Assembly: GCF_029953635.1 (NCBI RefSeq)
Contig: NZ_CP124543.1
Span: 1,529,455 to 1,593,454, forward strand
Source: Halotia branconii CENA392
Lineage (GTDB): Bacteria > Cyanobacteriota > Cyanobacteriia > Cyanobacteriales > Nostocaceae
Direction: 5' to 3'
DNA length: 64,000 nucleotides
Shown: in pieces, positions 45,073 to 54,336 of the stretch
Numbering within the stretch: the stretch's first letter is position 1
Layout of the letters: the number at the start of each line of letters is the position of its first letter
The notes under the pieces: model-generated
The model's database searches: none
Told to the model about the DNA's origin: nothing
Seen by the model: only the letters and a program-made list of their open reading frames with translations
Program-made: the position numbers and the translations under genes

Positions 45073-46344
45073 CTACATACGGGACTTAATTAATCCCATT
45101 TCGTATAACCCCTGTCGGAGTCTTTTGGCTTCTGCGGGGTTTTGTTGTTCGTGGAGGGCGATCGCATTTCTAAATGCGATAATACTAGCTTGCTGATTGC
45201 CAACTTTTAGCTGCACCACCCCTAAATTCTGATAGGCTTCTGCATAATAGGGGTTTAACTTGATGGCTTTTTGGTAAGAAGCGATCGCATCTGTAAATAA
45301 ACCCAAAGCTTTTAACATCATCCCCAAATTGTAATGTCCAGCAGCAAAACTAGGATCTATTTTTAAAGCTGTTTCGTAAGCTTTTTTTGCACCGTTAAAA
45401 TCTTTAGTTGCTTTGAGTAAGTTACCCAGATTGTTATATGCTCCTAATTTGAGCATGGGGTAAATCGGTAATTTAATAGCAGCTTGGTAATGATTAATAG
45501 CTTGTTGAGTATTTTGCAAATGACTATAGGCAATGCCTAAATGGTAATGCAGTTCATACAAAATCTCATAGTTTTCCTCTGGTTGTATAATCTCTCGCCT
45601 GACAGCATATCCCTGTTGACGGGTTTTGTCTGTGTTGCTGTTACCTCCAGTCGCTTGATTTAATCCTCGTTGTAGCAATTCTAGACCTGGAGTAATTTTG
45701 CCGACTTCTACATACAATGCCCCTAGCTTACTGCAAACATAAGGATCATTAGGATGGGTAGACAGAAACTCTGTCATCGCCGCTTGGGCTTTAGCATATT
45801 TATTATTTTGGGCGATCGCAGTTTTTTGATATCCTTTATGTAGAATTGCCACTCCTTGTAAATAACCGATTTGCCAATGTGGCTCCTGTTTTAAAATTGC
45901 CGATACGCTGTCATCAACCAAGGCATGGTAGGGACGTTCAAAGCGGATATGTGGATGTTTACGAAATAACCGAGAAACTAAAGAATAAGGTGATTGGGCT
46001 GCACCAACTTCTTGACGGATGAGGTTAATTAAAAGATATTCTTCACTTTGGATTGCTGACTTGAGTTGCGGCACAATACTTGGTGCAAGAGTTTCATCGG
46101 CATCTAATACCAAAATCCAATCACCAGTCACATACTTAAGAGCTGCATTACGAGCTGCACTAAAGTCATTACACCATTGAAAATTATAAATTTTAGCACC
46201 AAATTCTTGAGCAATATTAGGAGTGCGATCGCTTGAGCCTGTATCTAGTATTACTATTTCATCTACAACATCTTTAACACTGCTGAGACACTTAGGCAAT
46301 GCAACTTCTTCGTTTTTTACAATCATGCATAGACTGAGACTCAT
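45073..46344 (-). CDS. Family 2 glycosyltransferase with TPR domain
   Basis: The 423-residue protein has an N-terminal GT-A domain: LSLCMIVKNEEVALPKCL, EIVILDTGSSDRT, and the metal/nucleotide motif LVLDADET near 78-85. Residues from about 170 on are TPR repeats, clearest at 300-405 (AYNNLGNLLKATKDFNGA, HYNLGMMLKALGLFTDAI, AYQNLGVVQLKVGNQQAS). It is probably cytoplasmic or peripheral at the membrane. Sugar donor and acceptor are unknown. The membrane protein gene at 46367 lies 22 bp upstream on the same strand, so the two may be co-transcribed. Confidence 0.85.
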   Translation of the reverse strand: MSLSLCMIVKNEEVALPKCLSSVKDVVDEIVILDTGSSDRTPNIAQEFGAKIYNFQWCNDFSAARNAALKYVTGDWILVLDADETLAPSIVPQLKSAIQSEEYLLINLIRQEVGAAQSPYSLVSRLFRKHPHIRFERPYHALVDDSVSAILKQEPHWQIGYLQGVAILHKGYQKTAIAQNNKYAKAQAAMTEFLSTHPNDPYVCSKLGALYVEVGKITPGLELLQRGLNQATGGNSNTDKTRQQGYAVRREIIQPEENYEILYELHYHLGIAYSHLQNTQQAINHYQAAIKLPIYPMLKLGAYNNLGNLLKATKDFNGAKKAYETALKIDPSFAAGHYNLGMMLKALGLFTDAIASYQKAIKLNPYYAEAYQNLGVVQLKVGNQQASIIAFRNAIALHEQQNPAEAKRLRQGLYEMGLIKSRM

Positions 46345-46366
46345 AAGCTAATTGTCGTTTAATTTT

Positions 46367-46840
46367 TCAATCTGATATGCAGGTGCAGAACAAGTCTATA
46401 ATCTTGCCTGTCAGTCCTCCAATGATAATCCCAGCCAACATAGAGGCTAAAACGGTCATCCAAAGGCTCTGAATGTTCAATCTTAAAAGCAAAAAGTACG
46501 TAACCGAGCCGAGTACTACATTAACTACAGCCCACAGTCCTGCTGCGGGAACTTGCTTTAGTCGTAGCACACTCCACTGGAACAAACTGACAACCACAAT
46601 AAAGACAATAATTATTAAAACTATGAGCAGTTCAATGGGATTGCGCAACACATCATAATTAACTACCAAAAGCAAAGTAACGACAAGTGCACTGAAACCA
46701 CCAACAATTAACCCAATGATATTGACAACAATCCACAGCCAGCTAGCAGAGCGAAGTCGATACCGCATTATCCAGGCTTGCATACTAGCCATTGTGATCC
46801 AGAAAATAAGTGTCCAGGGTGTAAAGCGATTAAAAAGCAT
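46367..46840 (-). CDS. Small polytopic membrane protein
   Basis: The 157-residue protein has about four hydrophobic segments: near 10-25, 35-62, 70-90 and 103-150 (the last long enough for two). WLWIVVNIIGLIVGG and GLWAVVNVVLGSVTY are similar, suggesting an internal duplication. I know no family. It lies 22 bp upstream of the GT2-TPR gene. Upstream, tatagcgattct repeats lie at about 46855-46975. Confidence 0.6.
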   Translation of the reverse strand: MLFNRFTPWTLIFWITMASMQAWIMRYRLRSASWLWIVVNIIGLIVGGFSALVVTLLLVVNYDVLRNPIELLIVLIIIVFIVVVSLFQWSVLRLKQVPAAGLWAVVNVVLGSVTYFLLLRLNIQSLWMTVLASMLAGIIIGGLTGKIIDLFCTCISD

Positions 46841-46978
46841 TGATTATCGGTATATAGCGATTCTGGTTTTGGTGGGGTATATATATCGTTGAAATCAGGG
46901 ACTAGGGGCTAGAGTTAGAGTACCTTATGTAATTGGGAACTGCTATATAGCGATTCTCATTTAAGTTCGGATTGCTAT

Positions 46979-47800
46979 ATGCCAAGTGGAAGCAAAACTA
47001 AAACCCAAATTTGGGTAGTCGAGAATAGCAAAAAGCGTCTTCGACAAGATTATCTCACCACCGAAGAACCTTTAGAAATTCGTTTAACATCTCCACGTCG
47101 CACAGTAGCTGTAACCATGCGAACACCTGGAGCAGATTTTGAATTAGCTGCTGGTTTCCTTTACGGCGAGGGAGTCATTAACTGTAAACAAGATATCCAA
47201 CGCATCAGCTATTGTGTAGAGGGTGAACAACGCTACAACATTGTGAATGTGGAACTACGCCAGGGGTTGATACCAGATTTACAACCCTTAGAGCGTCACT
47301 TTTACACTAGTAGCGCTTGTGGGGTTTGTGGTAAAGCTAGTTTGGAAGCTTTGCGGCTGCGGGGTTGTCCAGTTGTTGCTTCGAGTTTGATGGTAACTCC
47401 TGAAATTATTTATAGTCTCTCCAATCAACTGCGAGCAGCTCAAGGTATTTTTACTGCTACAGGAGGGTTACACGCAGCAGGGTTGTTTGATGCTCAAGGA
47501 CAACTTTTGCATTTGCGAGAAGATATTGGCCGTCACAATGCTTTAGATAAACTCATTGGTACAGCTTTGCTCAGTGACGAGTTACCTTTAAATAATCATC
47601 TGGTGATGGTTAGCGGACGCTCTAGTTTTGAGATTTTGCAAAAATCTACTGCGGCTGGAGTTCCTATTGTTTGTTCTGTTTCTGCACCTAGCAGTTTAGC
47701 AGTATCTGTAGCTGAAGAATTTGGGATTACCTTAATTGGTTTTTTGCGGGGGGAACGGTTCAATATTTATACTGGTTCACAGAGAATCAGCGTTGTTTAA
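46979..47800 (+). CDS. fdhD: Formate dehydrogenase accessory sulfurtransferase FdhD
   Basis: The 273-residue protein has the FdhD features: LTTEEPLEIRL, AGFLYGEGVI, the sulfur-transfer motif SACGVCGKAS with the CxxC cysteines, GGLHAAGLFD, and REDIGRHNALDKLIG. FdhD passes sulfur from a cysteine desulfurase to the bis-molybdopterin guanine dinucleotide cofactor of formate dehydrogenases and related oxidoreductases. No formate dehydrogenase lies in this window, so the client enzyme is elsewhere. Confidence 0.93.
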   Translation: MPSGSKTKTQIWVVENSKKRLRQDYLTTEEPLEIRLTSPRRTVAVTMRTPGADFELAAGFLYGEGVINCKQDIQRISYCVEGEQRYNIVNVELRQGLIPDLQPLERHFYTSSACGVCGKASLEALRLRGCPVVASSLMVTPEIIYSLSNQLRAAQGIFTATGGLHAAGLFDAQGQLLHLREDIGRHNALDKLIGTALLSDELPLNNHLVMVSGRSSFEILQKSTAAGVPIVCSVSAPSSLAVSVAEEFGITLIGFLRGERFNIYTGSQRISVV

Positions 47801-47894
47801 AGATGGTTTGGCAATATAAAACTCATATTTGATTTTAGTACGTTTAATACATCTTTTTCTCTGTTCCCTGTTCCCTCCCTACACAGGTAATTTC

Positions 47895-48278
47895 ATGAAT
47901 CAAATCGAGTTTCTATATACTGAAGCATTCGTCACCATTGCATCAATGAATTTGGTCAATTTGGTGGATTTTTATACTCAATTTTTAGGAGAAAAACCAA
48001 TTTCTCTAATTCCTAATGTTTATGCTGAGTTTCAGCTTTCTGGTGTGCGGTTAGGCATTTTTCAACCCCAGACAACACAAGAATCTGAATTTAACACCTC
48101 AGCTAAAAGTACAATGAGTTTATGTTTAGAGGTGAGTAACTTGGAAGATGCGATCGCTCACCTGAAAACTTTAGGCTATCCACCACTCGAAAACATCTTG
48201 ATTGCTAGCCACGGTAGAGAAATTTATGCCTACGACCCCGATGGAAATCGTTTAATTTTGCATCAAAAAAATTTGTAA
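47895..48278 (+). CDS. VOC (glyoxalase/bleomycin-resistance) superfamily protein
   Basis: The 127-residue protein has one VOC domain with two beta-alpha-beta-beta-beta modules: FVTIASMNLVNLVDFYTQFL at the start and IYAYDPDGNRLILHQ at the end. The frame is open from 47829, but the ATG at 47895 is preferred because the upstream part is a ttccctgttccc-type repeat. VOC proteins include metalloenzymes and antibiotic-binding proteins; metal ligands are not obvious and the role is unknown. The rbgA gene starts 6 bp after its stop, so they are likely one transcript. Confidence 0.75.
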   Translation: MNQIEFLYTEAFVTIASMNLVNLVDFYTQFLGEKPISLIPNVYAEFQLSGVRLGIFQPQTTQESEFNTSAKSTMSLCLEVSNLEDAIAHLKTLGYPPLENILIASHGREIYAYDPDGNRLILHQKNL

Positions 48279-48284
48279 TTAATT

Positions 48285-49166
48285 ATGGGTATAACTGAAA
48301 ACTATAAATTAAATATTATTCAATGGTATCCAGGTCATATTGCCAAAGCTGAAAAAAAGCTCAAAGAACAGCTGACGCGAGTGGATGTGGTATTAGAAGT
48401 ACGAGATGCGCGGATTCCCTTAGCGACACATCATCCCCAAATCGATGAGTGGGTGGGAAATAAGGGGCGTGTTTTAGTGTTAAATCGCTTAGATATGGTT
48501 TCTTCCCAAGTGCGATCGCTATGGGTAGATTGGTTTAAAAGTCAAGGAGAAGTGCCATATTTTACCAACGCCAAACAAGGTCAAGGCGTGGCAGCAATTT
48601 CTAAAGCCGCCCAAGCTGCGGGTGTGGAACTCAATCAAAGAAGACGCGATCGCGGTATGTTACCCAGGCCAGTCCGAGCTGTAGTGATTGGTTTTCCCAA
48701 CGTTGGTAAATCAGCTTTAATTAACCGCCTCTTAGGAAAGCGAGTCGTCGAAAGTGCCGCCCGTCCAGGGGTGACTCGTTCTTTGCGCTGGGTACGAATA
48801 TCTGACGAGTTAGAATTGCTAGATGCTCCTGGTGTCATCCCCGTGAAGTTGGGAAATCAAGAATCCGCATTGAAATTAGCGATTTGTGATGATATTGGTC
48901 AAGCATCTTACGATAATCAACTAGTAGCATCTGCTTTAGTAGATATACTTAATTCTCTCCAAGCTACAGCCCCTAAATTATTACCAAAGCTACCATTGCA
49001 GTCACGTTACGAACTCGATTCTACACCCCACACAGGAGAGGCATATTTACACGCTTTAGCAGAGCATCGCTACAAAAAAGATGTAGAACGAGCTGCCAGA
49101 CAACTTTTAACAGATTTTCGTAAGGGATTATTAGGCACAATCCCATTAGAAATACCCCCTGTGTAG
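48285..49166 (+). CDS. rbgA: Ribosome biogenesis GTPase YlqF/RbgA
   Basis: The 293-residue GTPase is circularly permuted, as expected: G4 (LNRLDMV) precedes G1 (GFPNVGKSALINRL), then the G2-region Thr in ARPGVTRSL, and G3 (LDAPGVI). The N-terminal IQWYPGHIAKAEK is the RbgA signature. RbgA acts in late assembly of the 50S subunit. The C-terminal helical domain is present and the length is normal. It is closely linked to the VOC gene upstream. Confidence 0.93.
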   Translation: MGITENYKLNIIQWYPGHIAKAEKKLKEQLTRVDVVLEVRDARIPLATHHPQIDEWVGNKGRVLVLNRLDMVSSQVRSLWVDWFKSQGEVPYFTNAKQGQGVAAISKAAQAAGVELNQRRRDRGMLPRPVRAVVIGFPNVGKSALINRLLGKRVVESAARPGVTRSLRWVRISDELELLDAPGVIPVKLGNQESALKLAICDDIGQASYDNQLVASALVDILNSLQATAPKLLPKLPLQSRYELDSTPHTGEAYLHALAEHRYKKDVERAARQLLTDFRKGLLGTIPLEIPPV

Positions 49167-49227
49167 ATATCAAGAGTGCTGCTGTACAGCGCTCATGACA
49201 GCTATTTAATTGATGGTCTTGTTAAAT

Positions 49228-50577
49228 TCAGCGACAAATTTGTTGTAAGGTAGCCGTGAAGTTGGGATAAGAAATCGCAGCTGCTTCTGCGCGGTGAATC
49301 GTGGTGATCCCCTTAGATACCAAAGCCGCGATCGCTAAACTCATGGCAATGCGATGATCTGTATAGCTATCAACATCAGTACCCGTTAAAGAAGTACCAC
49401 CAGTAATCTCCATACCATCGGGTAATTCGGTGACTTGCGCTCCCATTTTATTGAGTTGTTGCGCCATTACAGTAATGCGATCGCTTTCTTTAACTCGTAA
49501 TTCCTCTGCATCCCGAATAATGGTTGTACCTTCAGCAAACACCGCCGCTACTGCCAAAATGGGAATTTCATCAATTAATCTAGGGATAATATCCCCTGCA
49601 ATGGTACAACTTTTTAAACGACTGGAACGCACCCTTAAATCAGCTACTGGTTCCCCAGCTACTTCTCGCTGATTTTCCAGTTGGATATCTGCTCCCATCA
49701 GCGCTAAGGCTTCTAAAATGCCTGTGCGCGTAGGGTTAACACCGACATTTTCCACCACCAATTCTGAATTTGGAGCGATCGCCCCAGCTACTAACCAAAA
49801 AGCAGCTGAACTGATATCCCCTGGTACAATTACTTTCTGTCCGTATAGTTGAGCAGGACCAGTCACAGTCACGCTGTTGGTTTCCGGCTCGATAGTGAGG
49901 TTAGCCCCAAAAGCGCGGAGCATTCGTTCGCTGTGATCACGAGAAAGGGCGGGTTCTGTGACGGTAGTTTGTCCTTCGGTCATTAAACCAGCAAGTAAGA
50001 TGCAAGATTTAACTTGAGCCGAGGCGATAGGAGAGAAGTAGTGCGTAGGTTCAAGAGCTTGTCCTTGAATTGCTAGGGGTGCTAAAGAATTACCCTTACG
50101 TCCCCAAATTTGTGATCCCATTTGTAGTAAAGGTTTTACCACACGGGACATCGGCCGCGATCGTAAAGAACTATCGCCCGTGACAGTAAAAAAGCGTCCT
50201 GAATGAGATGCTAAAATTCCCAACATCAGTCGCAGCGTTGTACCAGAGTTACCAGCATTCAACACATCGACTGGTTCTTGCAAATTCCCTAGACCAATAC
50301 CTTTAACTTTTACCAATTCCGTATTTAGTTCCGAAATTTCCGCACCCAAAGCTTGAAAACAGCTAGCTGTGCTGCGGGGATCTTCTCCCAACAGAAGACC
50401 TTGGATTTCAGTCTCACCTTGGGCTAAAGCACCCAACATCAAAGCCCGATGGGAAATAGATTTATCTCCTGGTACTCGAATGCGACCCTGTAACGATAGC
50501 CCAACAGAAGGTTGTTGGATGATTAACTTCTGAGAAAGGTCTTCTTGCGTTTCTACGGTAATAACAGCAGCCGACAT
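49228..50577 (-). CDS. aroA: 3-phosphoshikimate 1-carboxyvinyltransferase (EPSP synthase)
   Basis: The 449-residue enzyme joins shikimate-3-phosphate and PEP in the aromatic pathway. It shows [15 protein letters not shown], the signature [23 protein letters not shown], and the C-terminal LRVKESDRI and [12 protein letters not shown]. Length and motif order are normal for bacterial AroA. It stands alone, convergent with rbgA. No ribosome-binding site is obvious. Confidence 0.96.
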   Translation of the reverse strand: MSAAVITVETQEDLSQKLIIQQPSVGLSLQGRIRVPGDKSISHRALMLGALAQGETEIQGLLLGEDPRSTASCFQALGAEISELNTELVKVKGIGLGNLQEPVDVLNAGNSGTTLRLMLGILASHSGRFFTVTGDSSLRSRPMSRVVKPLLQMGSQIWGRKGNSLAPLAIQGQALEPTHYFSPIASAQVKSCILLAGLMTEGQTTVTEPALSRDHSERMLRAFGANLTIEPETNSVTVTGPAQLYGQKVIVPGDISSAAFWLVAGAIAPNSELVVENVGVNPTRTGILEALALMGADIQLENQREVAGEPVADLRVRSSRLKSCTIAGDIIPRLIDEIPILAVAAVFAEGTTIIRDAEELRVKESDRITVMAQQLNKMGAQVTELPDGMEITGGTSLTGTDVDSYTDHRIAMSLAIAALVSKGITTIHRAEAAAISYPNFTATLQQICR

Positions 50578-51048
50578 TAGGATACACTGGCTTTTGAATA
50601 CATTTAAAGTTTATCAGTAACTTAGTTGACTGTTACCGAAGACTTACTCTTTAGTATGGTATCGGTTTTGATTTTCTAAAATTTAATCAAATTTACCAAA
50701 AGTAATTTTAATATTCAGTTATTCTTTGAGCATGTACTTAAGTACTGTTTTGGTCTGCTGCAATGAATTAATTCCTTGACATTATGACTTCGTTTATTCA
50801 CAAAAGTATAAGGATTCACAAGCTTTACTGACAGCCGACATTTCTGTAGGAAAAGTAAAGTATCGTTTTTAATATCTAGATTAATATTTCACTTGTTTTC
50901 ATTTTTATTTACCTAGCTTCTTCAATAAGCATATTCAGTTAATATTAAGCATGTTTTATTCTTTTACTTGCTTATCCTGACCTGCTAGAGATACTAAGTG
51001 TTTATTGCATCTGCACTTGTTCAATAGCTTTTAGCCCTTATCGCTCCC
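50578..51048. other. Gene-free AT-rich spacer
   Basis: About 470 bp between divergent aroA and the hypothetical gene at 51049. I find no open frame, repeat or stable hairpin; it presumably holds both promoters. Confidence 0.5.
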
Positions 51049-51561
51049 ATGCTGACCCATCACCGCAAGCCCGTGTGCTTATCAGTTATTTCCACTGACC
51101 TGCCATTTTGGTCTGTTGTTGAAACTGCCGGGACACTGTATCAAAAAGATACTGACCGCTTCCATTTACTGTTGACTGCACCGCCTTTAATTACTTGTGA
51201 ACTAACAAGTTCTGTCAGTTCAGAAAATGCATTTCTCCCCAAAATGAGCGATGCTTACGCCCCCAGTAGTCCCAGAGTTTTGTGGCTGGAGATTTCTCCT
51301 TACCGGGTAATCATGACCATGCAAGGTAACGGTCAAGTCAGTTACCGTCATTTCTGGGAACAAGGCGTTTATGGCGTTAGCCGTTATTGGTTGCCAACTG
51401 AATCATTACAACCTAATAATCCCATCCGTTTACGCAATTTTACGAAAACTTTAATGCTTAATGGCAACCACTTACCAGAGCATCTGCGGGTGGAATACGA
51501 ATTGTGGGCAGAAAAAGTCCAATTGGGAAGTTACATTCTCAATCTGGAAATTCAGCACTAG
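51049..51561 (+). CDS. Hypothetical protein (170 aa)
   Basis: The protein is of mixed composition without a signal peptide or membrane segment. A central stretch (RVLWLEISPYRVIMTMQGNG) and the C-terminal VEYELWAEKVQLGSYILNL look like beta-strands of a compact domain. I do not recognise a family. It is convergent with the thioredoxin-like gene at 51624, with about 60 bp between stops. Confidence 0.6.
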   Translation: MLTHHRKPVCLSVISTDLPFWSVVETAGTLYQKDTDRFHLLLTAPPLITCELTSSVSSENAFLPKMSDAYAPSSPRVLWLEISPYRVIMTMQGNGQVSYRHFWEQGVYGVSRYWLPTESLQPNNPIRLRNFTKTLMLNGNHLPEHLRVEYELWAEKVQLGSYILNLEIQH

Positions 51562-51623
51562 ATGATCAAATTTTTTCTTCCTCCCCTATGACAATCTGTA
51601 ATTGGATAGGGGAGGATATTTAT

Positions 51624-52205
51624 TTAACCGAAATAACTAGGTTCGTTCCCTGGTTTCCATTTAATATTGCAACCAACGCTTGGTTTTTGTTCGCTTTCTA
51701 AAGGTTTACTCGCTAATACTGCCTCAATCGCTGCCCGTAAATCTGCACCAGTTACAGGTTTACCATTACTAGGACGACTATCATCTAATTGTCCGCGATA
51801 AAAAAGTTTGCGTTCGCTATCAAAGAGAAAAAAGTCAGGAGTGCAAGCTGCTGTATAAGCCTTTGCTGTCTCTTGAGTTTCGTCGTAGCATAAAGGAAAT
51901 TTAAATCCTAGTTCTGTTGCCATTGCCTTTAAAGATTCTGGCGCATCATCTGGGTAATTTTTCGCATCATTGGTACTGATAGCGGCGATCGCCAAATCAC
52001 TCGCAAAGTAATCTTCTCCTAACTGTGCCAATTCTTTTTGGACGTGTTTCACAAATGGGCAATGCCGACAAATAAACATTACTAATAGTGCTTTTTTATC
52101 AGCAAAAGTAGAAAGTGAAATTGTCTTATTAGATACTACTTCCGGTAGATGAAAATCTGGCGCTTTAGTGCCTACAGGTAACATTGTCGAAGCAGTTAAA
52201 GCCAT
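51624..52205 (-). CDS. Thioredoxin-like/AhpC-TSA family protein
   Basis: The start at 52205 (MALTASTMLPVGTKAPDFHL) is preferred over 52259. The 193-residue protein has a thioredoxin fold with the redox motif ICRHCPFVKHV (CxxC), in the position used by peroxiredoxin-like and ResA-like proteins, and AACTPDFFLFD with the cis-Pro region. There is no signal peptide, so it is cytoplasmic. It probably acts as a thiol oxidoreductase or peroxidase; the substrate is unknown. It lies on the same strand downstream of hli, beyond a terminator. Confidence 0.82.
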   Translation of the reverse strand: MALTASTMLPVGTKAPDFHLPEVVSNKTISLSTFADKKALLVMFICRHCPFVKHVQKELAQLGEDYFASDLAIAAISTNDAKNYPDDAPESLKAMATELGFKFPLCYDETQETAKAYTAACTPDFFLFDSERKLFYRGQLDDSRPSNGKPVTGADLRAAIEAVLASKPLESEQKPSVGCNIKWKPGNEPSYFG

Positions 52206-52268
52206 AATTCGCCCGATATCCTTATCTTCAAAACGGCTTTTGCTATTAATCACTGCCAAAATAACATA

Positions 52269-52299
52269 AAAAACTACGCTTACGAGAAGCGTAGTTTTT
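52269..52299 (-). terminator. Rho-independent terminator after hli
   Basis: A perfect 13-bp stem (52269-52281 with 52287-52299; core actacgctt) has a 5-nt loop. On the minus strand it is followed by T residues. It lies 26 nt past the hli stop and may also work in the opposite sense. Confidence 0.75.
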
Positions 52300-52324
52300 G
52301 GGTATAAAGAATGAAAATCAATTT

Positions 52325-52540
52325 TTACAAGCTTGTCAAAAGACCAAAGACACCATTTCCTGTCAGTACCTCGAATGCAATCAAACAGACAAAACCAATC
52401 ATTGCTAAACGACCATTGAGCAGTTCTGCATAGTTCGTGAACCCCGTGCGATTGCCTTGTTCGTCTACATATACCCGTGGCTCAATCGCAAAGTTGTTCA
52501 GTTTGCCTTGGTCGTCAACAATAGAAGCATTCGTACGCAT
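52325..52540 (-). CDS. hli: High-light-inducible (HLIP/CAB-like) protein
   Basis: The start at 52540 ([21 protein letters not shown]) gives 71 residues; the longer frame from 52645 is not expected. One membrane helix carries the chlorophyll-binding [12 protein letters not shown] motif (E...NGR.AM) near residues 39-50. HLIPs bind chlorophyll and carotenoids and protect photosystem assembly under strong light and stress. The N-terminal [11 protein letters not shown] is typical. A terminator follows at 52269-52299. Confidence 0.92.
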   Translation of the reverse strand: MRTNASIVDDQGKLNNFAIEPRVYVDEQGNRTGFTNYAELLNGRLAMIGFVCLIAFEVLTGNGVFGLLTSL

Positions 52541-52687
52541 AAGATTTTCCCAATTATTTTCCTTGTAACAGATTGTAACAATTATATTAAAATTTGTAAA
52601 ATTTATGAATCTGTCTAAGGAGATAAGATGAAAAATCAGGTTCATAACTGTCCAATGTCATGGTGATGAAAAACAGCGTCTTCATAA

Positions 52688-52722
52688 AAAGTCGCTTGGA
52701 GGGCAACTCTGCAAGCGACTTT
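52688..52722 (-). terminator. Terminator of the PEP-CTERM gene
   Basis: An 11-bp perfect stem (aaagtcgcttg, 52688-52698, with 52712-52722) is followed on the minus strand by a T-run. It begins 36 nt after the stop at 52759. Confidence 0.7.
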
Positions 52723-52758
52723 GAATATCACCTAAGTTATGAAATAGATTTGTAGTTT

Positions 52759-53895
52759 TTAGGAAATTACGGTTTTCCGAACTTTGCGCCTGAGAACAAC
52801 TAAACCACCGACAACCATTAAACCAACTAATCCAGAAGGTTCAGGTACAGATGCGGTTGTGTAAGTCTTATTCCAGGAATAAATACCAGTGTGAGATGTG
52901 TTATCAGTAGTCTTGTTGCGATCGCCTGCGATCGCACCTGAATCTACAGCAGTAAAGCTAAAGGCATAGTCAACTTCGTTATTGAAAGTAACTTTAGCAA
53001 TTTCACTAATTTGCAATGGTTTCTTTTGCAAAAATGCTGCTTTTGCTAAACTATACACCATCAAATCTAATAACTGATTGCCTGTGGAGTTACGGCTAAA
53101 GTTGGGCGAAAACCCTAGATAATTGGGGTTAGGGATACTTTTGTTGTAAGTTGGGTTAGCGACAGTTTTACCACTGATAACAATCGTTTGGCGGGTATCT
53201 ACAATCGTTTTGCGGGTATCTACATAGTTGCTGGTTACATCCAAGTGTCCAACTAAGTCAAGTTTCAAATTACCAGTTTCTTGATTGTATGTAACATCCC
53301 CAATATTGGGATCGCCCGCGGAGTTGAAACCGTTAGTGCTGAGATAGGTGACTAAAGAAGAAAAATTAGAATTAAAATCGTTGAGCAAACTTGAACCACC
53401 AGTGGTTGGGATGCTTGACATGATTCCGCTGTAAGCATCACGGAAACCTGTTAGCCATCCTGTTGCTAATGTGCCATCAGCCCAGTCAGCTTTTGTGACA
53501 CTCTCTATCTTGATGGTTTTATTGCCTAGATTAGCAGTAAACCCAACGTGGTCTGTAACTGTTTCACCTGATGTAAATAGTTCAACGTTAGTAGAACTAT
53601 CATTATCTGTTAAAGCTGCGATCGCTTTGTTGATATTGCCAGTATTGCTGTAATCGTTTAAAACGTGTCTTTGTACGCCACCGATGCCAGTGCTATCGTA
53701 CACAGGAGAACCCGGAGCGTAATTCCAGGTATTGATATTAGGCTGATTGGCAGAGGTGTTAGCGACACCATTAGTAGTAAATTGAATATTAGTAGGTCTG
53801 GTTAGGTTGACAGCGAAAGCTGGAGCTGTGGCGATCGCACTCATGCTTGCTGCGACTGAAGTACCAATCAACAGTTTTTTGATATATCCTGTCAT
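52759..53895 (-). CDS. PEP-CTERM sorting-domain protein
   Basis: The 378-residue protein has a signal peptide (to about residue 28, ATAPAFA) and a C-terminal PEP-CTERM tripartite tail: VPEPSGLVG, a hydrophobic stretch and RRKVRK. Such proteins are exported and sorted by an exosortase, often to the surface or extracellular matrix. The body is Thr/Ser/Asn-rich, likely beta-sheet, with a doubled DTRKTIVDTRQTIV segment near residue 227. No enzyme motif was seen. It has its own terminator. Confidence 0.85.
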   Translation of the reverse strand: MTGYIKKLLIGTSVAASMSAIATAPAFAVNLTRPTNIQFTTNGVANTSANQPNINTWNYAPGSPVYDSTGIGGVQRHVLNDYSNTGNINKAIAALTDNDSSTNVELFTSGETVTDHVGFTANLGNKTIKIESVTKADWADGTLATGWLTGFRDAYSGIMSSIPTTGGSSLLNDFNSNFSSLVTYLSTNGFNSAGDPNIGDVTYNQETGNLKLDLVGHLDVTSNYVDTRKTIVDTRQTIVISGKTVANPTYNKSIPNPNYLGFSPNFSRNSTGNQLLDLMVYSLAKAAFLQKKPLQISEIAKVTFNNEVDYAFSFTAVDSGAIAGDRNKTTDNTSHTGIYSWNKTYTTASVPEPSGLVGLMVVGGLVVLRRKVRKTVIS

Positions 53896-54336
53896 CTTTA
53901 TTACTTGTAAATAAACTAACTATTTCATTCGCTACTCTAATTTTTGTTTACTCTAATTGGGTAAAGTTAGAGTGAATTTATAGAAAGTTTTAGTTCAATA
54001 AAAGAGCTACAAATACTGACAGTATTTAGTGATTTTACGGAAAGTAGCTCTAAACTAAAGAATAATCATTTAATGCTGTACAAACGTTAAAAACTAAAAG
54101 ACCGAGATTTAAGAATAATTAATCTATCTTTGAGCGTCAAAGCTATAGATATTAGAACTAGTATTTGATTTTTGAAAACAACTCAGTACATCTCATATCT
54201 TTTCTTCTTTGTTCCCTATTGCCTATTGCCTGTTGCCTGTTGCCTTCCTAGACAAGTAACTTCAGGAATCAAATCAGATTCTTATATGATTGAAAACAAG
54301 AAATTTGAAGTAGTTTAGACACTGTATCCATTAAAA
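53896..54336. other. Gene-free spacer with heptamer repeats
   Basis: It contains a 7-bp-stem inverted repeat (actctaa, 53950-53956, with 53967-53973), four heptamer units (tattgcc/tgttgcc) at 54217-54244, and a motif at about 54262-54282 (gaatcaaatcagattcttat) that resembles the DNA around the VOC gene start at 47895. No gene is seen. Confidence 0.6.

Noticed and set aside
47829..47894. Upstream extension of the VOC gene
   Set aside because: It translates a ttccctgttccc-type repeat; the domain begins just after the ATG at 47895.
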